From NCBI GenBank assembly GCA_012524025.1, contig JAAYSC010000040.1, positions 1-64,000 on the forward strand: a stretch of 64,000 nt of DNA, in the 5' to 3' direction. Positions within the stretch are counted from its first letter, which is position 1; the number at the start of each line of letters is the position of its first letter. Shown in pieces: positions 37,996-48,996 of this stretch. Under the pieces are notes generated by a model, which was given only the letters and a program-made list of their open reading frames with translations, made no database searches and was not told where the DNA came from. The position numbers were made by a program, and so were the translations under genes. This DNA comes from Clostridiales bacterium (GTDB lineage: Bacteria; Bacillota; Clostridia; Oscillospirales; Acutalibacteraceae).

Positions 37996-39534
37996 TTAAG
38001 AAGCAGAGTTTGTCGAGCCTGTTGATGTAACTTCCTCGGTGGTAACAATGTTTACCTTGTCACCGTCTTTTAAGGTCAAGGGAGGGGCTTTCAGTATAGT
38101 GTCACCATCTTCAACACCTTCAAAAACTTGGTAGATTGCCCCGGAAAATATGCCTGTTTTGACTTCGCTGCGTGTAACTCTTTTGGTCTTTGAATTGTAA
38201 AAGAAGACATAAGACCCTTCGCTGTCAAACTGAATGGATTCAGCCGGTACGAGTACAGCATTTTCAGCTCTGTCAACATCAATGGAGATATCAACATCAA
38301 AGCCAATAATAATGCTTGAATCGGGGTTTGGTATTTTAACCTTTGCCTCAACGCCGTTAGAAGAACCGCCGCCGGCACCTAAAAGTGAATTTATGCTAAT
38401 ACTGCTGCTGGCAGAAGCGACAGGGCTTATATAAGAAATAACGCCTTCAAATTCTTGACCGCTGGCCGATTTAATAACTGCCGGTTGGTCCATTTCCACT
38501 TTAAGAACATCATATTTGCCAAGAATAAAGGAAGCTTCAAAAGGATAGTATTCAATAATCATGCCAACTTGGTCGGGCATGATATACTCCTTAATTAAGC
38601 CCATAATGTCTAAATCATCGCTGCCGGATGAAATAAGGTTCATAATGGAAGATAAATCAATTGCACTGTCAACCGCCAATTCGCTTTCAAAGGTTTTGCC
38701 TGCGGTAATTTTAACCTCTCGGACAATCCCGTCTGCTTCAGCGACCCAGCCGGTCTTTAAAACATCAACTGCAGCCTTTGTAGCATTCAGGTCATCCAAT
38801 GCGGAATCAGAAAATGCTTTCAAGGTCGTTTCTAAAGTTCCGCTTGCTTGCGCCTTGGCTATGGTCTGCTTGGCCTGCAGCTGCATAAGTTCAAATTGTA
38901 AGGTTGAAAGCTTTGTTTGCTCGGTAGAAAAGCCGGTAATGGAAGACAAGTCAAAATCGTTCATGCTTTTACCCGTCAGCAATGATATCAAAAAATTATT
39001 GCCAAATAAAGAGTTGAACTTGTCGGCAGCTGATTCTTTAACTTCCTCAGCTTCCTTTTTGTCTTCACTGCTCATTTTCTTTTCCAAATCTTTTATTTCA
39101 TTTTCAATGCGATTAACATCTTTTTCTAATTGAACGAGATCAGAAGCTGAGGTTTTTGCGCTATCCCTTGCACTCACATATGCGTCTTGCGCCATCTTGT
39201 AGTTTTTTTGTTTAGCGTCAATAATCTTCCCCAAGGAAGTAGTGTCAAAGGTAGCTAAAACATCACCTTTTTGAACTCTGTCACCCACGCGAAAATTCAC
39301 AGTTAAAACTTTTGTATCGTTCAAAACAGTAAACTTTTCTTGATTTGAGGATTCTACCGTGCCGGTTGCATCAAGCGTTTGTACAATCTCACCGCGCCCG
39401 ACAGTTACAAGTGAAACCTTTTGAGGAGGTTCGGGTTTAAAAATATAAAACAAACCCAAAGTTATAACTGCCACAACTAAGATTATAAAAACAGAAGTAC
39501 CAATCTTCTTTTTAGTGCTCCATCTATTTTCCAC
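37996..39534 (-). CDS. HlyD/MacA-like periplasmic adaptor (membrane fusion) protein
   Basis: N-terminal TM, biotinyl-lipoyl-like VNFRVGDRVQKGDVLATFDTTSL, coiled coil, beta-barrel LVPAESIQFDSEGSYVF. Confidence 0.88.
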   Translation of the reverse strand: MENRWSTKKKIGTSVFIILVVAVITLGLFYIFKPEPPQKVSLVTVGRGEIVQTLDATGTVESSNQEKFTVLNDTKVLTVNFRVGDRVQKGDVLATFDTTSLGKIIDAKQKNYKMAQDAYVSARDSAKTSASDLVQLEKDVNRIENEIKDLEKKMSSEDKKEAEEVKESAADKFNSLFGNNFLISLLTGKSMNDFDLSSITGFSTEQTKLSTLQFELMQLQAKQTIAKAQASGTLETTLKAFSDSALDDLNATKAAVDVLKTGWVAEADGIVREVKITAGKTFESELAVDSAIDLSSIMNLISSGSDDLDIMGLIKEYIMPDQVGMIIEYYPFEASFILGKYDVLKVEMDQPAVIKSASGQEFEGVISYISPVASASSSISINSLLGAGGGSSNGVEAKVKIPNPDSSIIIGFDVDISIDVDRAENAVLVPAESIQFDSEGSYVFFYNSKTKRVTRSEVKTGIFSGAIYQVFEGVEDGDTILKAPPLTLKDGDKVNIVTTEEVTSTGSTNSAS

Positions 39535-39629
39535 ACAATCACCCCTACTTCACTTATTCTACTTTACAGTTTAGAGATTTTAAGATCATTTTTAAAGTTT
39601 TTATCTGTAAATTATTTATGAACAATATA

Positions 39630-40895
39630 TTACATAGCACCAATGTCTTTTCTGTAAAAGCCGGACTTCATTTTGATTTCACCAATGGCACTGTAGGCTT
39701 TACTCAGGGCTTGGTCAAGTGTATCTGCTTTTGCGCTTACACCCAATACCCTTCCCCCGGAAGAGAGAAAATCACCATTTTTAATTGAAGTCCCCGAATG
39801 GTAAACTTCAACATCATTCAGTTTGGCTAATTTTTCCAAGCCTGTGATTTGGTACCCTTCCTCATAATCGCCCGGATAACCACCCGAAGCCAAAACAATA
39901 CAAACGCAGGCTTTGTCATCCCATTCGATTTTAATTTCGCTCAATTTACTATCTGTAACCGCTAAAACAATATCAATCAAAGGTGTTTTAAGCCTTGGCA
40001 AAACAACCTGTGTTTCGGGGTCACCGAAACGGGCATTATACTCTATAACTTTTGGCCCTTCCATTGTTAACATTAAACCAAAATATAAGCAACCTTTAAA
40101 AGGCCTGCTTTCCTTGCTCATGGCCCGCACCGTAGGCTTAAAAATGTGTTCCATACAGTATTGTGATGTTTTTTCATCATAGAAGGGGTTTGGGCTGATA
40201 GCCCCCATCCCCCCGGTATTGGGCCCTTTATCGCCATCGTAGGCTCTTTTGTGATCCATGGATGAAACCATAGGTATAATACTTTCACCATCTACAAAAG
40301 CCAGAATAGACACTTCCGGCCCTGAAAGATATTCTTCAACAACCAATTGTTTGCCGGCTTGACCGAAAATTTTCTTCTCCATAATACTGTTTACGGCTGC
40401 TTTTGCGCTTTCAAAATTTTCGGCTATTATTACACCTTTACCAAGAGCCAACCCATCTGCCTTTATAACAGTTGGGTATGAGTTTTGTTGTTCTATATAG
40501 TTAATTGCATCTGCCGACTTCTCAAAAACCTCATATTCTGCAGTCGGTATTGAGTGTTTTTTCATTAAATTTTTTGCGAAAACCTTGCTGGCTTCAATTT
40601 GAGCTGCTCTTTTATTTGGACCAAAGGCCTTAATTCCATTTTTTTCAAGCAGATCAACCAAGCCGGCAGCCAAGGGATCATCAGGGGCTACAAAGACAAG
40701 GTCTATCTTGTTTTTTTGAGAAAACGCAAGAATCTTTTCGCTATCCAAGGGGCCGATTTCCGGCAAGCATTGAGCATCAAGTGAAATTCCGCCATTACCC
40801 GGAGCGCAATAAAGGTGAGATACTTTTTCACTTTCCTTTAATTTCTTTATTAGGGCATGTTCGCGGCCACCCGATCCGATCATTAAAATTTTCAT
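39630..40895 (-). CDS. purD: Phosphoribosylamine--glycine ligase
   Basis: IGSGGREHAL, DHKRAYDGDKGPNTGGMGA, ARFGDPETQ. Confidence 0.97.
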   Translation of the reverse strand: MKILMIGSGGREHALIKKLKESEKVSHLYCAPGNGGISLDAQCLPEIGPLDSEKILAFSQKNKIDLVFVAPDDPLAAGLVDLLEKNGIKAFGPNKRAAQIEASKVFAKNLMKKHSIPTAEYEVFEKSADAINYIEQQNSYPTVIKADGLALGKGVIIAENFESAKAAVNSIMEKKIFGQAGKQLVVEEYLSGPEVSILAFVDGESIIPMVSSMDHKRAYDGDKGPNTGGMGAISPNPFYDEKTSQYCMEHIFKPTVRAMSKESRPFKGCLYFGLMLTMEGPKVIEYNARFGDPETQVVLPRLKTPLIDIVLAVTDSKLSEIKIEWDDKACVCIVLASGGYPGDYEEGYQITGLEKLAKLNDVEVYHSGTSIKNGDFLSSGGRVLGVSAKADTLDQALSKAYSAIGEIKMKSGFYRKDIGAM

Positions 40896-40928
40896 AACAT
40901 TTCGACCCTCAGGTCGCTCCCCTCCGAT

Positions 40929-42482
40929 TTAATGTTTAAAGTGACGCATTGAAGTGAACAACATTGCAATCCCGGCCTCGTCAGCGGCTTTTATGCTTTC
41001 ATCGTCTTTTATGGAGCCTCCGGGCTGTATTATTGCTCTTATACCCACCTTAGCGGCTAATTCGACACTGTCGGGGTAGGGGAAAAATGCATCACTTCCC
41101 ATAACAGAGCCTCCGGCTTCTTCTTTGGCATAATTTATAGCAATTTCGAGAGCTGTGACACGATTGGTCTGTCCGGGTCCTATACCGACGGTTCTATCGC
41201 CCTTAACCAAACAAATTGCATTTGATTTTACATGCTTAACTACTCGCCAAGCAAAGAAAAGCTGATCCAATTCACTCTCACTTGGTTGGCGCTTTGTAAC
41301 ACAGATTAAGTCTTGCGGCTTGTAAAGTTCGGTATCCAATCTTTGGACCAAAAGCCCACCGGCGACTTTTTTAAAATCCAATGAATCTTCGCTGTTCTTT
41401 GAAGTCAGGTGAGGCATTTCAAGTAAACGCAGATTCTTTTTTGTGCCCAAAACTTTTAAGGCTTCTTCTGTAAATGAAGGTGCAATAATTATTTCTAAAA
41501 ATATTTTTTGCATTTCAAGCGCAGTTTTCTCATCGATTTCTTTGTTTGCTGCTATGATTCCTCCAAAAATCGACAGAGGGTCTGCATCATGTGCATTCTT
41601 ATAGGCACCAAATATATTTTCACCTTGACCGACACCGCAAGGGTTGGCATGTTTAACGGCAACAACTGTGGGCCTTTCATCGCCAAATTCTTTAAGTAAA
41701 TCCAAGGCACCGTTGGCGTCGTTTATATTGTTGTAAGACAATTCTTTGCCTTGAAGTTGTTTAGCCTTAGGTAGGGTGTTTTGGCCTGCAAACACTTCGG
41801 CATAAAAAGCTGCACTCTGATGTGGGTTTTCACCATAGCGCATGTCTTGAACTTTTTCATAAGTAAGGTTCAAATTCTGTGGCCAGGTATCTTCAGAATC
41901 CAAATGAGTTCGTAGGTAGATGCTAATCAATGTGTCATAGGCCGCCGTGTGTTCAAACACAGAAGAGGCTAATTTGAACTTCGTATTTTCGGAAATTTCC
42001 CCGGATTTCTTTAACTCTTCAAGTATACCGCCATAATCTTCATGTTTGGTTACAACTATAACATCTTGCCAGTTTTTTGCGGCCGCCCTGAGCATTGTGG
42101 GGCCGCCGATATCAATATTTTCAATAGCTTCGTCAAGGGTTACACCTTCTTTTTTTATAGTCTCTTTGAAGGGGTATAGATTAATACATACTAAATCTAT
42201 AGTGTTAATCTCAAGTTCTTCCAATTGTTTTAGGTGTTCTTCGTCAGAGCGCTTGGCTAAAATACCTGCATGAATTTTAGGGTGCAAAGTTTTAACTCTT
42301 CCGTCTAAACATTCCGGAAATCCGGTTAATTGTGAGACTTCAATACAGTCTATGCCGGCTTTAAGTAAGGTGGCGGCAGTGCCTCCCGTTGATATAAGTT
42401 TGAAGCCGAGTTCTTCAAGCCCTTTTGCAAAATCAACAATTCCGGTTTTATCAGATACACTGATCAGCGCAAACTTTTTCAT
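40929..42482 (-). CDS. purH: Bifunctional AICAR formyltransferase/IMP cyclohydrolase
   Basis: [50 protein letters not shown]. Confidence 0.97.
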   Translation of the reverse strand: MKKFALISVSDKTGIVDFAKGLEELGFKLISTGGTAATLLKAGIDCIEVSQLTGFPECLDGRVKTLHPKIHAGILAKRSDEEHLKQLEELEINTIDLVCINLYPFKETIKKEGVTLDEAIENIDIGGPTMLRAAAKNWQDVIVVTKHEDYGGILEELKKSGEISENTKFKLASSVFEHTAAYDTLISIYLRTHLDSEDTWPQNLNLTYEKVQDMRYGENPHQSAAFYAEVFAGQNTLPKAKQLQGKELSYNNINDANGALDLLKEFGDERPTVVAVKHANPCGVGQGENIFGAYKNAHDADPLSIFGGIIAANKEIDEKTALEMQKIFLEIIIAPSFTEEALKVLGTKKNLRLLEMPHLTSKNSEDSLDFKKVAGGLLVQRLDTELYKPQDLICVTKRQPSESELDQLFFAWRVVKHVKSNAICLVKGDRTVGIGPGQTNRVTALEIAINYAKEEAGGSVMGSDAFFPYPDSVELAAKVGIRAIIQPGGSIKDDESIKAADEAGIAMLFTSMRHFKH

Positions 42483-42494
42483 AGTTATCCCCTT

Positions 42495-43121
42495 TCACAA
42501 ACAAAGCTTTTCTAAAAATTTATTACACATCATTTGAGCAGCTTGCGGTAAAATTATCCATTCCGCTTCTTCCATTACTCTTTTTTGCAAGCTTAACGGA
42601 CTGTCATCTTCTTTAACTTCAACACATTTTTGAATTAATATTGGGCCGCCGTCGGTTACTTCATCAACAATGTGAACGGTTGCCCCCGTGACCTTGACAC
42701 CTCTCTTTAGTGCTTCTTCATGAACCTTCAAGCCATAAAACCCCGGGCCGCTAAAAGCCGGGATAAGAGAGGGATGGACATTAATTATTCTGCCTTTAAA
42801 AGCATCCGTAACAAACTTTTCAAGAACAGACATAAAGCCGGCCAAAATGACTAATTCAGCTTTACTTTCCAAGATAGCGGTGAGTAGGTTTTGATTGAAG
42901 CTTTGAGAGGACTCGTAATCTTTGCGGGCAATCACGCGAGTTTCTATGCCTTCACCGGCGGCTCTTTCGAGGGCATAAGCTCCTTTTCGACTGCTAATAA
43001 CACAATTTATCTTCCCAGATGATAAAATGCCGGATTTTTCCGCATCGATCAGGGCTTGCAAGTTTGAGCCCCCTCCGGAGACCAAGACTGTAATATTTAG
43101 TCTTCGTTTTGTTTCTAACAT
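42495..43121 (-). CDS. purN: Phosphoribosylglycinamide formyltransferase
   Basis: [48 protein letters not shown]. Confidence 0.96.
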   Translation of the reverse strand: MLETKRRLNITVLVSGGGSNLQALIDAEKSGILSSGKINCVISSRKGAYALERAAGEGIETRVIARKDYESSQSFNQNLLTAILESKAELVILAGFMSVLEKFVTDAFKGRIINVHPSLIPAFSGPGFYGLKVHEEALKRGVKVTGATVHIVDEVTDGGPILIQKCVEVKEDDSPLSLQKRVMEEAEWIILPQAAQMMCNKFLEKLCL

Positions 43122-44149
43122 AAAATCAAGTCCCCTGCACCCGCTTCGATTTCACCTATCAAAAAGGCTTTTTCACCTTCCCGGTTTAGAATTTTCACAG
43201 CTTCTTCGGCATCTTCTGCAGCTACGGCAATGCAAAGCCCTATCCCCATGTTAAAGGTGTTAAACATTTCTCTTTCCTCAAGCCCTTGAAATTGCAAAAG
43301 ATTAAAGATAGGAAGCCTTGGGATTGAATCTGATTTAACACGAGCGCTTAGGCCCTGTGGCAGCATACGCGGTATATTTTCATACAAACCTCCGCCGGTT
43401 ATATGAGAAATGCCGTGAATTTCAATTGACTCCATAAGGGTGAGAAGTGATTTAACATAAATTTTTGTAGGTGTAAGTAATTCTTCACCCAAGGTCTTAC
43501 CAAGCTCTTCCACATAAATTTTTAGCTTTTCTTCGGATACATTAAAAATTTTGCGTACAAGCGAAAAACCGTTGGAATGCAGGCCGGAAGAAGCAACACC
43601 GATTAGGGTGTCACCAACCTTGATTTTGTCACTGTCGACTATCCGGGACTTGTCGACGATTCCGACGCAAAAGCCCGCCAGATCATATTCATCTACGGGG
43701 TAAAAACCCGGCATTTCGGCAGTTTCGCCGCCAATCAAGGCACATCCTGCCCGGACGCAACCCTCGGCTATGCCCTTTACAATTTCAGCCACTCGCTCCG
43801 GCTTGTTTTTTCCAACAGCTAAATAGTCAAGGAAAAACATGGGTTTAGCCCCGGAACAGGCAACATCGTTTGCACACATAGCAACACAGTCAAGGCCGAT
43901 TGTGTCGTGTTTATCCATAAGAAATGCAATTTTGAGCTTTGTTCCCACACCGTCCGTACCCGACACCAAAACAGGTTCTTTTAAATTTTCAAGATTTGGT
44001 TGAAACAATCCGCCAAAGCCACCAATCGAAGAAAGGACACCGGGGATCTCTGTTTTTGCAATGTGTTTTTTAATTAGTTCGACACTCTTATAGCCTGCCG
44101 TAAGGTCAACGCCGGCATCTTTATAACTGTCACTGAAGCTTTTCATCAT
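43115..44149 (-). CDS. purM: Phosphoribosylformylglycinamidine cyclo-ligase
   Basis: [41 protein letters not shown]. Confidence 0.97.
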   Translation of the reverse strand: MMKSFSDSYKDAGVDLTAGYKSVELIKKHIAKTEIPGVLSSIGGFGGLFQPNLENLKEPVLVSGTDGVGTKLKIAFLMDKHDTIGLDCVAMCANDVACSGAKPMFFLDYLAVGKNKPERVAEIVKGIAEGCVRAGCALIGGETAEMPGFYPVDEYDLAGFCVGIVDKSRIVDSDKIKVGDTLIGVASSGLHSNGFSLVRKIFNVSEEKLKIYVEELGKTLGEELLTPTKIYVKSLLTLMESIEIHGISHITGGGLYENIPRMLPQGLSARVKSDSIPRLPIFNLLQFQGLEEREMFNTFNMGIGLCIAVAAEDAEEAVKILNREGEKAFLIGEIEAGAGDLILC

Positions 44150-44163
44150 ATCTCCTTAAAATT

Positions 44164-44670
44164 TTAAAGATTGTTAATCTTGCTTTCGATTTCCTTGTCT
44201 TTCGCTAAAACTTCCGCTTCAAGATTTTCTTTAAATTCTTTTAACTTATCACTTAACTTTTCATCTGCCAAAGCCAAAATTTGCACCGCTAACAAAGCGG
44301 CATTCTTTGCACCGTTTATTGCCACAGTCGCGACCGGAACCCCTGCCGGCATTTGAACCGTAGACAATAAAGCATCAAGGCCATCCAATGTTGAGGACTT
44401 TATAGGAAGCCCTATGACAGGTAAAGTTGTATTGGCGGCAACGGCGCCGGCTAAATGAGCTGCCTTGCCGGCGGCGGCTATTATTACTCCAAAATTATTC
44501 TCATAAGCTTTTTTTGAGAAAGTCTCAGCGGCTTTCGGTGTTCTGTGTGCGGATATAACCCTCACTTCAAAACCGATATCGAAGCTCTTCAGTGTTCTAA
44601 CCGCTTCTTCCACTATCGGCAAGTCGCTGTCGCTTCCCATTAATATCGCTACCTTTTTCAAGTTACCCAC
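44164..44670 (-). CDS. purE: 5-(carboxyamino)imidazole ribonucleotide mutase
   Basis: MGSDSDLPIVEEA, SAHRTPKAAETF, AAAGKAAHLAGAVAANT. Confidence 0.96.
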   Translation of the reverse strand: MGNLKKVAILMGSDSDLPIVEEAVRTLKSFDIGFEVRVISAHRTPKAAETFSKKAYENNFGVIIAAAGKAAHLAGAVAANTTLPVIGLPIKSSTLDGLDALLSTVQMPAGVPVATVAINGAKNAALLAVQILALADEKLSDKLKEFKENLEAEVLAKDKEIESKINNL

Positions 44671-44687
44671 CCCCTATTTACACACTT

Positions 44688-44716
44688 ATATTAGTTTAAT
44701 TTCTATAAAAACTCAA
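44688..44716 (-). promoter_or_regulatory. Putative pur operon promoter
   Basis: Minus strand TTGAGT-17 nt-TAATAT; the -35 overlaps a CAAGCGCTTG palindrome. Confidence 0.5.
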
Positions 44717-44768
44717 GCGCTTGCCTACTTGTAAAGATAATTCTACAAAACACGCCAAGCGCTTGAGT
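44711..44768. promoter_or_regulatory. Inverted repeat built from two CAAGCGCTTG palindromes, 42 bp centre to centre
   Basis: CAAGCGCTTG at 44714-44723 and 44756-44765; outer arms ACTCAAGCGCTTG / CAAGCGCTTGAGT. Confidence 0.65.
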
Positions 44769-44813
44769 TGATTTGCTTAAATTTAGTGCTTTTAACTATC
44801 ATTTGCAAAAAGA

Positions 44814-45272
44814 TTACTGGTTTTTCTTTCTATCCCGATATCTTGCCAAGCCCAGCTCATAATCCTTTTTCTCTGACTCATCGGTTAAAACCAAACCCGG
44901 TATAGCAGAGGGCTTGCCATGATCATCTAAAGCGACATAAGTGAAAATCGCCTTTAATGCAACTTTCTCTTCCCCAATCATAAAGTCTTCAACCTTTACC
45001 TCAACCTTGACTTCAATTGATGACCTTCCGACAAATATCGGTTTTGATGTGCAAGTTACAAGGTGCCCCACCGAAATAGGTGTATAAAACACCAACTCGT
45101 CGACTCTGACGGTAACAACATTTTTTTTTGCATGCCTTGTGGCGGCAACACTGCCGCATGCGTCCATCATTTTCATGATTTCACCGCCGTGAACATTGCC
45201 TGAAGGGTTTGCGTGGCTTGGCAACATAACTTGTGCTAAAACTGATTTTGATTCATTTGGATTTTTATTCAA
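44814..45272 (-). CDS. Acyl-CoA thioesterase (hotdog fold)
   Basis: NPSGNVHGGEIMKMMDACGSVAATRHA signature. Confidence 0.9.
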   Translation of the reverse strand: MNKNPNESKSVLAQVMLPSHANPSGNVHGGEIMKMMDACGSVAATRHAKKNVVTVRVDELVFYTPISVGHLVTCTSKPIFVGRSSIEVKVEVKVEDFMIGEEKVALKAIFTYVALDDHGKPSAIPGLVLTDESEKKDYELGLARYRDRKKNQ

Positions 45273-45291
45273 AAAATCAACCCCTTCAAAA

Positions 45292-46332
45292 CTATAGTAT
45301 CGTTCCTCCGCCGACTAAATATTCGTCTTCATAAAAAACAATGGTTTGCCCTTGCGCAACTGCCCTTTGCGCTTGTTCAAACTCAACAATAACTTTATCC
45401 GTATCTGTTTGTTCAATTCGCGCCCACTGCTCTTTTTGATTGTAGCGTGTTTTAGCCTTGAAGCGTCTCGGGCTTTCCAAACTTTCGAAAGGAATTAAAT
45501 TCAAATTATCTGCTCTTAAATAACTACTATACAGGGCTTCTTCACTCGATAGAGTTATAGTTTTATCTTCAATATTTTTTGCTTTAACAAACATTGGCTT
45601 GCCAAAAGAAACCCCTAAGCCCTTCCTTTGCCCTATCGTATATTTGTGTATGCCTTCGTGCTGACCTAATAAGCTGCCGTCTTCATCAATGAAGTTTCCC
45701 TTCAGATTTGCTTGTGGATAGTATTGAGCTATAAAGTCAGCATAATTACCGTGAGGTAAAAAACAAACATCTTGGCTATCCTTACGCTTGGCATTAGAAA
45801 AGCCCTGTGACTGCGCAATTTCCCTCACCTGCGCCTTTGTCAGGCTACCCAATGGCAATAAAGTTTTTGCTAAAATATCTTGTTTTAACATATAGAGAAA
45901 ATAACTTTGGTCTTTATCTTCTTCAAAAGCTTTTTTTAACAAAAACCTTTGGCTTGCTTTATCATATTCAATTGTTGAATAGTGACCAGTTGCCATGCTA
46001 TTAACACCGTGTGAGCGGGCAAGCTCTAAAACTTTATCGAATTTTATATAGCGATTGCACTCAATGCAGGGATTGGGCGTTTTTCCCGCCATATAAGACG
46101 ATACAAAATAATCAATAACCCTCTTTTTGAATTCCGAGCTTATGTCATACACAAAAAAAGGCGCACCGATTGCTTGCGCAGTCAGTGCGGCCTGATTTAA
46201 AATTTCTTCATCCATGTTTTCATAAAGTTTGAGAGTAAGGCCGTAAACATCAAAGCCCTCCTCTTTTAACAAGTGAGCCGCTACAGAACTATCCACGCCC
46301 CCGCTCATGGCTACAAATAGCTTTTTGTTCAT
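45292..46332 (-). CDS. mnmA: tRNA-specific 2-thiouridylase MnmA
   Basis: AMSGGVDSSVAAHLL, NPCIECNRYIKF, SQDVCFLPHG. Confidence 0.95.
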   Translation of the reverse strand: MNKKLFVAMSGGVDSSVAAHLLKEEGFDVYGLTLKLYENMDEEILNQAALTAQAIGAPFFVYDISSEFKKRVIDYFVSSYMAGKTPNPCIECNRYIKFDKVLELARSHGVNSMATGHYSTIEYDKASQRFLLKKAFEEDKDQSYFLYMLKQDILAKTLLPLGSLTKAQVREIAQSQGFSNAKRKDSQDVCFLPHGNYADFIAQYYPQANLKGNFIDEDGSLLGQHEGIHKYTIGQRKGLGVSFGKPMFVKAKNIEDKTITLSSEEALYSSYLRADNLNLIPFESLESPRRFKAKTRYNQKEQWARIEQTDTDKVIVEFEQAQRAVAQGQTIVFYEDEYLVGGGTIL

Positions 46333-47247
46333 TTAACTGCCTAACCTTATCATCTGCTCAATACTCTTAGCGGCATCTCTTATTATATCTTCGGGCAGAA
46401 TTATTTCTTCGCCGCCCGTGCCCTTAACACTGTTTAAGACATCATTTAGAGTTGTAACCCGCATATCGGGACAAACGAGTTTTCGGGACAAGGGCAAGAC
46501 CTTCTTTGTGGGATTTGTGTATTGCAAGTGTTCAACAACCCCTACTTCCGTACCAATCAAAAATTCATCATGGTCCGAAGAGTTGACATAATCTAAAATT
46601 TGAGATGTCGAACCGATGAAATCCGCTCTTTCCAAAACTTCCGGTGTGCATTCCGGATGAGCCAAAACAAGGGCCCGTGGGTAGCGTTTTTTTGCATTAA
46701 CGACATCTTGTGCCGTCACTGCCGCATGTATTGGGCAACCACCATCAAGCAGTTTTATGTTTTTGCCTTCAACTTTGCCGGCAACATAAGCACCCAGGTT
46801 GCAGTCGGGTATGAAAAGAATATTCTTGTTATCAATCTTGTTCACTATGTCAACTGCCGAAGATGAAGTAACACAAACATCGCAGACCGTTTTTAGTTCT
46901 GCGCTGGTATTGATGTAGGCCACAACCGTGTAATCGGGGTATTCTTCTTTAACCTTAGTGATCATTTCACGGTCCATTTGTTCTGCCATGGGGCAACCTG
47001 CCACGGGGTTGGCTAAAATAACCTTCTTTTCAGGCGAAAGAATTTTTACGGTTTCTGCCATAAAGCGAACACCGCACATTATAATTGTTTTTTGACTTAC
47101 CTTTGAGGCTTCAACACTCAATTGATAAGAGTCACCTGTAAAATCAGCCACTTCAACAATATCGTAACCTTGATAACTGTGAGCCAAAATACAAATATCT
47201 TTCTCTTTTTTCAAACGCATAATTTCGGCTTGAACAGAGCCTAACAT
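46333..47247 (-). CDS. nadA: Quinolinate synthase
   Basis: AHSYQGYDIVEVADFTGDSYQLS, FIPDCNLGAYVA, AHPECTPEVLERADFIGSTSQI. Confidence 0.96.
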   Translation of the reverse strand: MLGSVQAEIMRLKKEKDICILAHSYQGYDIVEVADFTGDSYQLSVEASKVSQKTIIMCGVRFMAETVKILSPEKKVILANPVAGCPMAEQMDREMITKVKEEYPDYTVVAYINTSAELKTVCDVCVTSSSAVDIVNKIDNKNILFIPDCNLGAYVAGKVEGKNIKLLDGGCPIHAAVTAQDVVNAKKRYPRALVLAHPECTPEVLERADFIGSTSQILDYVNSSDHDEFLIGTEVGVVEHLQYTNPTKKVLPLSRKLVCPDMRVTTLNDVLNSVKGTGGEEIILPEDIIRDAAKSIEQMIRLGS

Positions 47248-47280
47248 AAAACCACTCCTTATAAGATTAGCGAAGGAAGA

Positions 47281-47712
47281 CTATAAATTATCGCATGAGT
47301 TGCAACAACCGGTACATTTGAAGAGCTCTGAATCGTGGGCAATATTGTTCCTTATATAGTAGTCGGAAATTGCCGCCTTGACTGCCTCTTCAGCCAAAAC
47401 CGAGCAGTGTACCTTTGAGGGTGGCAAGCCATCCAGGGCATCCACAACCGCTTTGTTTGATAAAGAAAGAGCTTCTTGCAGGTTTTTGCCCTTAATCATT
47501 TCTGTAGCAATTGAACTGGTTGCAATAGCGGAAGCACAACCGAAAGTGTTAAACTTAACATCGGTAATTATATCATCGTCTACTTTTAAGTAAACTTTCA
47601 TAATATCGCCGCATTTTGCATTCCCAACTTCACCTACGCCGTCTGCATTGTCCATCTTGCCGACATTTCTGGGGTTTGCAAAGTGATCCATTACTTTTTT
47701 ACTGTAAGCCAT
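47281..47712 (-). CDS. iscU: Iron-sulfur cluster assembly scaffold (IscU/NifU N-terminal type) with Cys-rich C-terminal tail
   Basis: [40 protein letters not shown]; tail [13 protein letters not shown]. Confidence 0.94.
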   Translation of the reverse strand: MAYSKKVMDHFANPRNVGKMDNADGVGEVGNAKCGDIMKVYLKVDDDIITDVKFNTFGCASAIATSSIATEMIKGKNLQEALSLSNKAVVDALDGLPPSKVHCSVLAEEAVKAAISDYYIRNNIAHDSELFKCTGCCNSCDNL

Positions 47713-48892
47713 TTGTATTAGCCTCCTTTTCTAACTTTTCCCATACGGGTGACATATCTCGAAGTCGTTTAACAATTATTTTTAGGTTTTCTATTATATA
47801 TTCCATTTCTTCCATTGTATTAAAATTTGACAGTGAAAGCCTTAAAGAACCATGGGCAATCTCATGGGGTAAGCCTATTGCCAACAAAACATGGCTGGGA
47901 TCTAAAGAACCCGATGTGCAAGCCGAGCCGGAAGAGGCGGCAATACCGACCATATCAAGTGACAAGAGTAAGGCTTCGCCTTCTATGCCTTCAAAACAAA
48001 AGCTGATATTGCCCGGCAATCTTTTAATGGGATCACCGTTAAGGCGTGAACGAGGAATTTTAAGAAGTTCATCAATCAATTTTGCTTGCATTTTCTTTAA
48101 GGCGATATTGTTTGCTTGCATATTGTCTTTTGCTTGTTTTAAAGCTGCCGACATCCCAACTATAGCGGCTACATTCTCGGTGCCGGCACGCCTGCCCCGC
48201 TCTTGTGCACCGCCGATAATCAGCCCCCTAAGGGCAAGGCCGGTCCTGCAATACAAAACACCGACACCTTTGGGTCCGTGAAATTTATGGGCAGAAAGTG
48301 ATAGGAAGTCAATATTGTCTTCAACAACATTGACGGGTAAGTTCCCAACAGCTTGAACTGCGTCGGTGTGGAACAAAACACCTTTTTCACGGCATAGGGC
48401 TCCAATTTCGGTTATAGGCTGAATTGAACCAATTTCATTATTGGCGTACATTATAGTTACAAGGGCCGTATCTTCACGAATAGCACTTTTAAGATCTTCT
48501 AACTTAACAATCCCGTTTCCATTAACATCAAGATAAGTTACCTCGTAACCCTCTTTTTCCAACCTTTTCAGAACATGCAAGACGGCGTGATGCTCAATCT
48601 TACTGGACACTATATGTTTCTTCCCTCTTTTGGCACCAATCGAAAGCGCGGCATTAATTGCCCAGTTATCCGACTCGGAGCCACCGGAGGTAAAGTAAAT
48701 TTCTTTTGACTTTGCGCCTAATATTTCAGCAATTTCAAGGCGAGCCTTTTCCAAGGCCGCTGAGGCTTCTTGCCCAAATGAATGTATACTTGAGGGATTA
48801 CCGTAAACTTCTTGCATAAAGGGCATCATAGCCTCTAAAACCTCTGGGCTAATTGCTGTGGTAGCAGCATTATCGACATATATCCTTTGCAT
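47699..48892 (-). CDS. iscS: Cysteine desulfurase
   Basis: [52 protein letters not shown]. Confidence 0.96.
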   Translation of the reverse strand: MQRIYVDNAATTAISPEVLEAMMPFMQEVYGNPSSIHSFGQEASAALEKARLEIAEILGAKSKEIYFTSGGSESDNWAINAALSIGAKRGKKHIVSSKIEHHAVLHVLKRLEKEGYEVTYLDVNGNGIVKLEDLKSAIREDTALVTIMYANNEIGSIQPITEIGALCREKGVLFHTDAVQAVGNLPVNVVEDNIDFLSLSAHKFHGPKGVGVLYCRTGLALRGLIIGGAQERGRRAGTENVAAIVGMSAALKQAKDNMQANNIALKKMQAKLIDELLKIPRSRLNGDPIKRLPGNISFCFEGIEGEALLLSLDMVGIAASSGSACTSGSLDPSHVLLAIGLPHEIAHGSLRLSLSNFNTMEEMEYIIENLKIIVKRLRDMSPVWEKLEKEANTNGLQ

Positions 48893-48927
48893 AAATCAGC
48901 CTCCCAACATACTTAAAACGATGTTGA

Positions 48928-48956
48928 ATTATACATTATTTTATTAGCAAATGCAA
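48928..48956 (-). promoter_or_regulatory. Putative proximal promoter of the iscS-iscU-nadA-mnmA operon
   Basis: Minus strand TTGCAT-17 nt-TATAAT. Confidence 0.55.
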
Positions 48957-48996
48957 ATAATCGAATCAAATGTTAATTCATATCGTTTCAGTAGGT

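Noticed and set aside
38561-39133. 190-aa ORF on the plus strand
   Set aside because: Antisense to the HlyD/MacA-like adaptor; Ser-rich low-information translation typical of a reverse frame.
47616-48281. 221-aa ORF on the plus strand
   Set aside because: Entirely antisense to iscS/iscU, which have strong family motifs; composition looks like a shadow frame.
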